Assembly: GCA_031413635.1 (NCBI GenBank)
Contig: JANOFM010000175.1
Location: 1-23,690 of the forward strand
Reading direction: 5' to 3'
Source of the DNA: SZUA-430 sp031413635
Lineage (GTDB): Bacteria > Pseudomonadota > Alphaproteobacteria > Micropepsales > Micropepsaceae
DNA: 23,690 bases
The notes beneath the pieces were generated by a model that ran no database searches, was not told where the DNA came from, and was given only the letters and a program-made list of their open reading frames with translations. Below are positions 19,079 to 23,690 of this stretch, piece after piece. Both the position numbers and the translations under genes were made by a program. Each line of letters begins with the position of its first letter. The first letter of the stretch is position 1.

Positions 19079-19438
19079 ACTGGAGCTGCCCCGAACAGCA
19101 TCACGACGCCGGCTCCCCCCGAGCGAATCCGTTGCCCCCAATCGCAACGACCTCACACTCACGCCACGCTACAGCAAGGGGACGCGTTTGAGAATCACTT
19201 TTTCAACAGGGTGCGTAAAAAAAGCAAGAGGTCGAGCAAATTTTTTGCCTAGCCGCATTGGGCAGAAGATCGGGTTGGCGCCGCCGATCGCAGCGCTCGG
19301 AGGCCCGGCGGATAGGATGCCCCCGTCCCAGTTCGATTTAGGCGGTCGGGTTGGCAGGCATTCCTGATCTATATCATCGCAATTCGGGCCGCTGGTCCTT
19401 GATAGAGGCTGCGCGCCAAAGCGGCCGGAGATGCATGC
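19079..19438. other. Intergenic region between divergent hydrolase and acyl-CoA synthetase genes
   Basis: 360 bases without a supportable gene. They must hold both promoters; A/T-rich patches around 19189-19250 are the likeliest place, but no clear -35/-10 pair stood out. A small A/T palindrome, GCAAA-TTT-TTTGC, lies at 19236-19248, and an FNR/Crp-like palindrome is listed separately at 19365-19376. Confidence 0.4.
19365..19376. promoter_or_regulatory. FNR/FixK-like palindrome upstream of the acyl-CoA synthetase gene
   Basis: TGAT-CTAT-ATCA is a perfect 4+4 palindrome matching the core of the FNR/FixK box TTGAT-N4-ATCAA; the outermost bases are C and T instead of T and A. It is 62 bases upstream of the ATG, a place where a Crp/Fnr-family regulator could act. 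No such regulator is in the window, and a match of this length can arise by chance. Confidence 0.3.
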
Positions 19439-22123
19439 ATGTCGATAAGGAATTTGCGGTCCCTATTCGCGCCGAAGTCGGTCGCCCTGATCGGAGCCAG
19501 CCGCACCGCGACCGCCGTCGGCGGCGTCGTCGCGCGCAATCTGATCGAGGGCGGCTTCCAGGGCTCGATCATGCTGGTTAATCCGAACGCAACCGAACTC
19601 CATGGGCGCGCAGTGTTCGCGAACGTGGCGGCACTTCCGGAGGCGCCGGAACTCGCGGTGATCGCAACGCCGGCGCCGGCCGTGCCGGGGCTTGTCGGCG
19701 AACTCGGTGCCCGCGGCACGAAAGCGGTCGTCGTTTTGACCGCCGGTTTCGCCGAAATGGGCGAGAAAGGCAACGCCTTGCAGCAGCAAATGCTCGACGC
19801 GGCGAGGCCTCACACGCTGCGCATCGTCGGGCCGAACTGCATTGGTATCCTGGCGCCGGGTCACGGCCTGAACGCGAGCTTCGCGCATCTCCTGCCGCCC
19901 GCCGGGCGAACGGCCTTCGTCACGCAGTCCGGCGCAATGTTGACCGCCGTGCTCGACTGGGCCGTCGCGCGCGGCATCGGCTTTTCCCACCTCGTGTCGT
20001 TGGGCGGCATGAGCGACGTCGATTTCGGCGACATGCTGGATTACCTCGCGGGCGACCCCGGCACCGAGGCAGTGCTACTTTACATCGAAAGCATCACGCA
20101 CGCCCGCAAGTTCATGTCGGCGGCACGCCGCTGCGCTCGCATCAAGCCGGTAATCGTTGTGAAGTCGGGCCGCCACGCCGAAGGCGCGCGCGCCGCACGT
20201 TCCCACACAGGCGCGCTGGCGGGTTCCGACGCCGTCGCCGACGCCGCGTTTCGACGCGCCGGGCTGCTCCGCGTCCTGACGATCGACGACTTGTTCGGCG
20301 CGCTTGAAGCCGTCTCAAGCGGCCAGCGCGTCACCGGCGACCGCTTGGCAATCCTGACCAATGGCGGCGGGGCGGGCGTGCTCGCCACCGATCATTTGAT
20401 CGACGAAGGCGGCCGCCTGGCACAGTTGTCGCCCGCAACGCTGCAAGCGTTGAACGGTGTGCTGCCCTCAAGCTGGAGCCGCGCCAATCCTGTCGACATC
20501 ATCGGCGACGCCGGACCTGAACGCTACCGCGTCGCGCTCGAATCGCTTCTGGCCGACGACGAAGTCGACGCCGTTCTGGTCTTGAATTGCCCGGTCGCCG
20601 TCGCCGACTCGACCTCTGCCGCCGAAGCGGTCGCCGCCGTCACCGTCGCCGCGCGCAAAGCGGGCCGGGAAAAACCGGTTTTCACTTCCTGGTTGGGTGA
20701 AGCGGCCGTGGTCCAAGCGCGCCAGCGGCTCGACAATGCTGGCCTTCCCACCTTCGCCACGCCCGAAAAGGCCGTTACCGCCATGATGCAGCTCGTGCGC
20801 CGCAGCCGAGCGCAGGACATGTTGATGGAAATTCCGCCGGCGACCGCAAGCAACGCCGAGCGCGACACCAAACCCTCGCGCGAGGCGATCGACACCGCGT
20901 TGGCGCAGAATCGCGAATGGCTGACGGCGGTCGAAGCAAACGTCGTGTTGCGCAGCTACGGCATTCCCACGGTCGAGATGCGCGTTGCCAAATCCCCGGA
21001 GGAAGCCCATCGCACCTCGGTCGCGATGGGCTTTCCCGTCGCCCTGAAAATTCTCTCGACCGACATCGTGCATAAATCCGACATCGGTGCGGTGGCACTG
21101 AACCTCAAAGACGGCCCCTCGGTCGCGCGCGCCGCCTCGACGATGCTTCTGAAGATCGCGGGCGCCGAACCCGATGCCGAAGTTCAGGGTTTCATCGTTC
21201 AGCCGATGGCCTCGCGCCCGGGTGCGCACGAACTGATTTGCGGCCTATCGGAAGACGGTCTCTTCGGTCCCGTCATTCTGTTCGGCCAAGGCGGCACGGC
21301 GGTCGAGGTCGTCAACGATCAGGCCTTGGCCCTGCCGCCGCTCAACGCCGTGCTCGCGCGCGATTTGATCGACCGCACCCGCGTCGCCAAATTGCTCAAG
21401 GGCTATCGCAACCGGCCGCCGTCCGATCTGAACGCCGTCATTGGCGTACTGTTGGCGCTGCAAGATATCGCGATCGATCTGCCCGAGGTGAAGGAGCTCG
21501 ACATCAATCCGCTTTGGGCCGACGACCAGGGCGTGCTCGCGCTCGACGCCCGCATCCGGGTGGCGCGCGAGCCGCGTCCGGGGACCGAGCGTTTCGCGGT
21601 CAAGCCTTATCCTGGCGAACTTGCCCGCGACATCACCGACCGCAACGGCAAGCGCTATCTGATGCGACCTATCAAACCGGAAGACGCCGGTGCGATTCAG
21701 GACGCCGTTGCCGCCAGCGATCCGGCCGACGTTCGCCTGCGTTTTTTCTCAAGCCTCCGGCGCCTGCCCAACATTCTGGCCAAACGCTTGACCCAAATCG
21801 ACTACGACCGCGAAATGGCCTTCGTCGTCATCGACGAGGAAGGCGGACGCCAGCAAGGCGCCGGCGTCGTGCGCCTGGCGCTCGACCCGGACCGTACGCG
21901 CGGCGAATACGCGGTGATGGTCGCAAGCGACCGCATCGGCACGGGTCTCGGCTTTCGCATGATGCAGGAGATAATCGCCTATGCTCGCCAGATCGGCGTC
22001 AAGCAAATCTTCGGCGACGTCATGGCAGAGAACGAGCGCATGCTTGCCATGTGCGCCGAACTGGGTTTCGTCCGCGCGGGCACGCCCGAACCCGGCGTCG
22101 TCGAGGTAACGCTCGATCTGTAG
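19439..22123 (+). CDS. NDP-forming acyl-CoA synthetase fused to a GNAT acetyltransferase (Pat/PatZ-like architecture)
   Basis: An 894-residue cytoplasmic protein in four parts. CoA-binding Rossmann domain (about 1-130: SVALIGASR, LVNPN, TAGFAEMGEKG). Succinyl-CoA-ligase-like domain (about 130-460: GPNCIGI, VTQSGAM, and His256 in RSHTGALAGSD, the position of the phosphohistidine in ADP-forming acetyl-CoA synthetases). ATP-grasp domain (about 490-715: SYGIPTVEM, ALKILSTDIVHKSDIGAV, GQGGTAVEV, ELDINPLW). C-terminal GNAT (about 735-894: YLMRPIKPEDA, glycine loop 834-838, AENERMLAMCAELGF). Enzymes of this layout acetylate lysines, notably on acetyl-CoA synthetase, and many have lost the synthetase histidine; here it is present. 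The start has GGAG eight bases upstream (19427-19430); two other ATGs nearby are out of frame. Monocistronic. Confidence 0.94.
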   Translation: MSIRNLRSLFAPKSVALIGASRTATAVGGVVARNLIEGGFQGSIMLVNPNATELHGRAVFANVAALPEAPELAVIATPAPAVPGLVGELGARGTKAVVVLTAGFAEMGEKGNALQQQMLDAARPHTLRIVGPNCIGILAPGHGLNASFAHLLPPAGRTAFVTQSGAMLTAVLDWAVARGIGFSHLVSLGGMSDVDFGDMLDYLAGDPGTEAVLLYIESITHARKFMSAARRCARIKPVIVVKSGRHAEGARAARSHTGALAGSDAVADAAFRRAGLLRVLTIDDLFGALEAVSSGQRVTGDRLAILTNGGGAGVLATDHLIDEGGRLAQLSPATLQALNGVLPSSWSRANPVDIIGDAGPERYRVALESLLADDEVDAVLVLNCPVAVADSTSAAEAVAAVTVAARKAGREKPVFTSWLGEAAVVQARQRLDNAGLPTFATPEKAVTAMMQLVRRSRAQDMLMEIPPATASNAERDTKPSREAIDTALAQNREWLTAVEANVVLRSYGIPTVEMRVAKSPEEAHRTSVAMGFPVALKILSTDIVHKSDIGAVALNLKDGPSVARAASTMLLKIAGAEPDAEVQGFIVQPMASRPGAHELICGLSEDGLFGPVILFGQGGTAVEVVNDQALALPPLNAVLARDLIDRTRVAKLLKGYRNRPPSDLNAVIGVLLALQDIAIDLPEVKELDINPLWADDQGVLALDARIRVAREPRPGTERFAVKPYPGELARDITDRNGKRYLMRPIKPEDAGAIQDAVAASDPADVRLRFFSSLRRLPNILAKRLTQIDYDREMAFVVIDEEGGRQQGAGVVRLALDPDRTRGEYAVMVASDRIGTGLGFRMMQEIIAYARQIGVKQIFGDVMAENERMLAMCAELGFVRAGTPEPGVVEVTLDL

Positions 22124-22141
22124 AATTTGCGCACAACGCCA

Positions 22142-22173
22142 GACGGCGCCAAAGCTCTCGCTCCGGCGCCGTC
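22142..22173. terminator. Hairpin between the convergent acyl-CoA synthetase and hsp20 genes
   Basis: GACGGCGCC (22142-22150) pairs perfectly with GGCGCCGTC (22165-22173) around a 14-base loop. It begins 19 bases after one stop and ends 18 bases before the other, so it can serve both strands, but neither side has a proper T-run. Confidence 0.65.
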
Positions 22174-22191
22174 GGTATTCTTGGGCGAAAC

Positions 22192-22665
22192 TTAGGCCGC
22201 GTTGGCGATGCTGCCGTCGACGATTTTCGGATCGCTTCCCTTGATGTTCGCAATCGATATCTTGCGCGCGCGCTTTTCCTCCGGGATCACGCGCACGATG
22301 TCGATGTGGAGCAAACCGTGCTCGAGCCGCGCGCCGCGAACCTCCATGTGGTCGGCGAGTTGAAACCGCCGCTCGAAGCTGCGCCCCGCGATGCCTTGAT
22401 AGAGGAAATGCGTCTTGGGCTCCTCGCCCTGGCGCTTGCCGGAGAGGGTGAGCACGCCTTCTTTGACTTCGACTGTCAGGTCGTTGTCGCCGAAGCCGGC
22501 GACCGCCATCGAAATGCGATAATCGTTCTCGCCCAACTGCTCGATGTTGTAGGGCGGATAGCTTTGCGCGGTCGGGTCGAATTGGGCCACAGACTCAAGC
22601 ATATTGGCGAGCCGGTCGAAGCCGACGGTCGAGCGATAAAGCGGACTGAAATCGAAACTGCGCAT
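22192..22665 (-). CDS. Small heat-shock protein, Hsp20/alpha-crystallin family (IbpA-like)
   Basis: A 157-residue holdase chaperone that binds unfolding proteins in the cytoplasm and protein aggregates. The N-terminal arm (MRSFDFSPLYRSTVGFDRL) is the one found in alphaproteobacterial class A sHsps. The alpha-crystallin domain spans about 36-140, with YNIEQLGENDYRISMAVAGF, LTLSGKR, GIAGRSFERRFQL, the signature ARLEHGLLHIDI (112-123) and the C-terminal anchoring region PEEKRARKI. The start at 22665 follows AGGA nine bases upstream, which lies inside a ROSE-like hairpin. The promoter upstream matches RpoH. Expression is therefore expected to be heat-induced both transcriptionally and translationally. 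It is divergent from the TPR gene. Confidence 0.96.
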   Translation of the reverse strand: MRSFDFSPLYRSTVGFDRLANMLESVAQFDPTAQSYPPYNIEQLGENDYRISMAVAGFGDNDLTVEVKEGVLTLSGKRQGEEPKTHFLYQGIAGRSFERRFQLADHMEVRGARLEHGLLHIDIVRVIPEEKRARKISIANIKGSDPKIVDGSIANAA

Positions 22666-22671
22666 GGGATG

Positions 22672-22770
22672 TCATCCTTTCCAGCGATGATGAGGGAAAC
22701 CCGCCAAAACGGCCGGGTTGCCTTGTCCAAAATGCCCATCCGGGACCCCGCTTTGGGCATCCCTGAGCAT
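22672..22770 (-). promoter_or_regulatory. ROSE-like RNA thermometer in the hsp20 leader
   Basis: The leader from the inferred transcription start to the gene is about 105 bases and can fold into successive hairpins: one with ATGCCC/GGGCAT arms, one with AACCCG/CGGGTT arms, and a last one at 22672-22690. The last traps the ribosome site: TCATCGCT, loop GGAA, then AGGATGA. It forms seven base pairs with a single bulged G in the TCGCT segment. That U(U/C)GCU element with an unpaired G opposite the Shine-Dalgarno sequence is the hallmark of ROSE thermometers of alphaproteobacterial small heat-shock genes. The folding was done by eye. Confidence 0.78.
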
Positions 22771-22776
22771 CATCGC

Positions 22777-22805
22777 AGATGGGGATAGGCCCTCACCGCG
22801 TCAAG
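22777..22805 (-). promoter_or_regulatory. RpoH (sigma32) promoter of hsp20
   Basis: On the minus strand, CTTGAC (22800-22805) and CCCCATCT (22777-22784) are separated by 15 bases. The C-rich -10 with CTTGA-type -35 is close to the sigma32 consensus. It lies at the right distance above the ROSE-like leader. Confidence 0.8.
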
Positions 22806-22821
22806 GCCGCTGGCATCGCGC

Positions 22822-22837
22822 TATGATAAGGATTATC
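22822..22837 (+). promoter_or_regulatory. Possible -10 element and small palindrome upstream of the TPR gene
   Basis: TATGAT (22822-22827) resembles a sigma70 -10, and GATAA-GGA-TTATC (22825-22837) is a perfect 5-bp palindrome overlapping it. No acceptable -35 is visible, so this is only a suggestion. The palindrome also lies just upstream of the hsp20 -35 and could affect both genes. Confidence 0.3.
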
Positions 22838-22872
22838 GACGATTCTTAAGCCCCCTGCCAGCGAGAGGCCCC

Positions 22873-23690
22873 ATGTCTCAGTCCCCGCCCCAAGCGCGCC
22901 TGCCCGGCCTAGGTCAGCCCATGCAAAAGGGCGCCGCCGCGGGCTGGAATTACCCGGTCAATCCGTTCGAACTGCAAAAGCAGCTCGAACATGGGATCGA
23001 GCACCACAAAGCCGGCCGCAGCGAGGAAGCCGAAAGAATCTACCGCGCCGTCCTAGCCAAAGTCCCGAACCAGCCCGACGCGCTCAATTTGTTGGGCGTG
23101 CTGGCGATGGAGGCCGGCAACCACGACGCCGCTTTCGACTTTCTAGAGCGGGCCGTGATGGCGCGGCCCAAGGATCCCGCCGTCTTGAACAACTACGGCA
23201 ACGCGCTGTCTCTCGTGCGCCGTTTCGAAGACGCGATTACCCATCTCGAGCGCGCGCTCGCGATCAAGCCCGACATGGCGGACGCCTGGCTCAACCTCGG
23301 TCGCACCCTGAACTTCGCCGGGCGAGGCGAGCGTGCGCTCAAATGCTTCGATCATCTGACAAAAGTGAAACCCGACAGCCACGCGGCGAAATCCGGCATC
23401 AGCCGCGCCTATTTGGGCCTCGGGCGCACGGCCGAAGCCGAACAAGCCGCGCGCGATCTGATCGCCGCCGCGCCGCAAATGTCGAGCGGCTATGTCAACC
23501 TATCGAACGCCCACAAATTTACGCCGGACGAGCCCGAGATCGCGCTCGTCGAAGACATGATCGCGGCCAAAGACACCAACGCGAAGGAACTTCGCGGCCT
23601 TTATTTCGCGGCGGCGAAAATGTGCGACGACGTCGGCCGCTACGACGACGCCTTTCGCTTTTACGACTTGGCGAACAAGGCGGCTGGCGG
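22873..23690 (+). CDS. Tetratricopeptide-repeat protein, probably a TPR-sulfotransferase (3' end beyond window)
   Basis: The frame runs from ATG 22873 (GAGAGG four bases upstream) to the window edge, giving 272 residues without a stop. After a Pro/Gly-rich start and ELQKQLEHGIEHHKAGR, it forms consecutive TPR units: AERIYRAVLAKVPNQPDALNLLG, then FDFLERAVMARPKDPAVLNNYG, then ITHLERALAIKPDMADAWLNLG, then LKCFDHLTKVKPDSHAAKSG. The last visible part (LYFAAAKMCDDVGRYDDAFRFYDLANK) matches the linker of bacterial proteins in which TPRs precede a sulfotransferase domain with a PAPS-binding motif. That domain would lie downstream and cannot be seen, so the sulfotransferase part is inferred. TPRs mediate protein contacts. 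It is divergent from hsp20. Confidence 0.85.
   Translation, partial: MSQSPPQARLPGLGQPMQKGAAAGWNYPVNPFELQKQLEHGIEHHKAGRSEEAERIYRAVLAKVPNQPDALNLLGVLAMEAGNHDAAFDFLERAVMARPKDPAVLNNYGNALSLVRRFEDAITHLERALAIKPDMADAWLNLGRTLNFAGRGERALKCFDHLTKVKPDSHAAKSGISRAYLGLGRTAEAEQAARDLIAAAPQMSSGYVNLSNAHKFTPDEPEIALVEDMIAAKDTNAKELRGLYFAAAKMCDDVGRYDDAFRFYDLANKAAG

Noticed and set aside
19236..19248. GCAAA-TTT-TTTGC hairpin as a terminator
   Set aside because: The stem is five pairs, three of them A-T, with no upstream gene to terminate; chance occurrence in an A/T-rich patch is likelier.
21238..22788. A 516-residue plus-strand frame across the end of the synthetase gene and antisense to hsp20
   Set aside because: It overlaps two well-identified genes, is highly basic with low complexity in its first half, and runs antisense through hsp20 and its leader.

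Overview
The window looks like chromosomal DNA of an alphaproteobacterium with high GC content. Three regulatory signatures point there together: a CIRCE operator in front of groESL, an RpoH-type heat-shock promoter, and a ROSE-like RNA thermometer in front of a small heat-shock gene. Family or genus cannot be fixed from the sequence alone. I see no rRNA, tRNA, CRISPR array, prophage or complete insertion sequence. The only mobile-type gene is a single REP-associated tyrosine transposase (RAYT) relative, and one REP-like palindrome lies far away, behind groEL.

Layout. 1-232: the last residues of a TpsB/ShlB-type outer-membrane transporter. 233-2583: groES-groEL with CIRCE, an extra palindrome, an attenuator-like hairpin between the genes, and a compound 3' region (GC hairpin, REP-like palindrome, T-tailed terminator). 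2584-8451 (minus): a two-gene phosphorelay operon, a stand-alone receiver followed by an 1813-residue hybrid kinase with eight tandem PAS modules, HisKA, HATPase, receiver and HPt. 8625-11754 (plus): a tightly overlapping trio of exported esterase, long-form tryptophan 2,3-dioxygenase and kynureninase-like PLP enzyme. 11763-13041 (minus): two overlapping genes of the 'rSAM/selenodomain-associated transferase' pair. 13172-14507 (plus): a tiny hydrophobic membrane protein and a threonine-aldolase-family enzyme. 14504-15454 (minus): a broken cytochrome b561-type gene and a secreted fasciclin protein. 15765-17303 (minus): an exported 5'-nucleotidase-family phosphohydrolase. 17472-18143: the RAYT. 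18152-19078 (minus): an HSL-type hydrolase with an altered nucleophile motif. 19439-22123 (plus): an NDP-forming acyl-CoA synthetase fused to a GNAT domain. 22192-22665 (minus): hsp20 with an RpoH promoter and ROSE-like thermometer. 22873-end (plus): a TPR protein that leaves the window.

How the genes fit together. The window is a mosaic of short operons rather than one pathway. Heat-shock control operates at both ends by different mechanisms: HrcA/CIRCE at groESL, RpoH plus an RNA thermometer at hsp20. The middle holds tryptophan catabolism without a recognisable formylkynurenine formamidase. I did not find a clearly new multi-gene system. The points most worth a second look are the eight-PAS kinase with its near-constant 131-residue repeat, the deletion-scar-like cytochrome fragment, the long-form dioxygenase with a divergent kynureninase, the enzymes with altered catalytic motifs (RAYT Q-V-H, hydrolase GDGSGG, nucleotidase D-V-Y), and the acyl-CoA synthetase/GNAT fusion that keeps its phospho-histidine.
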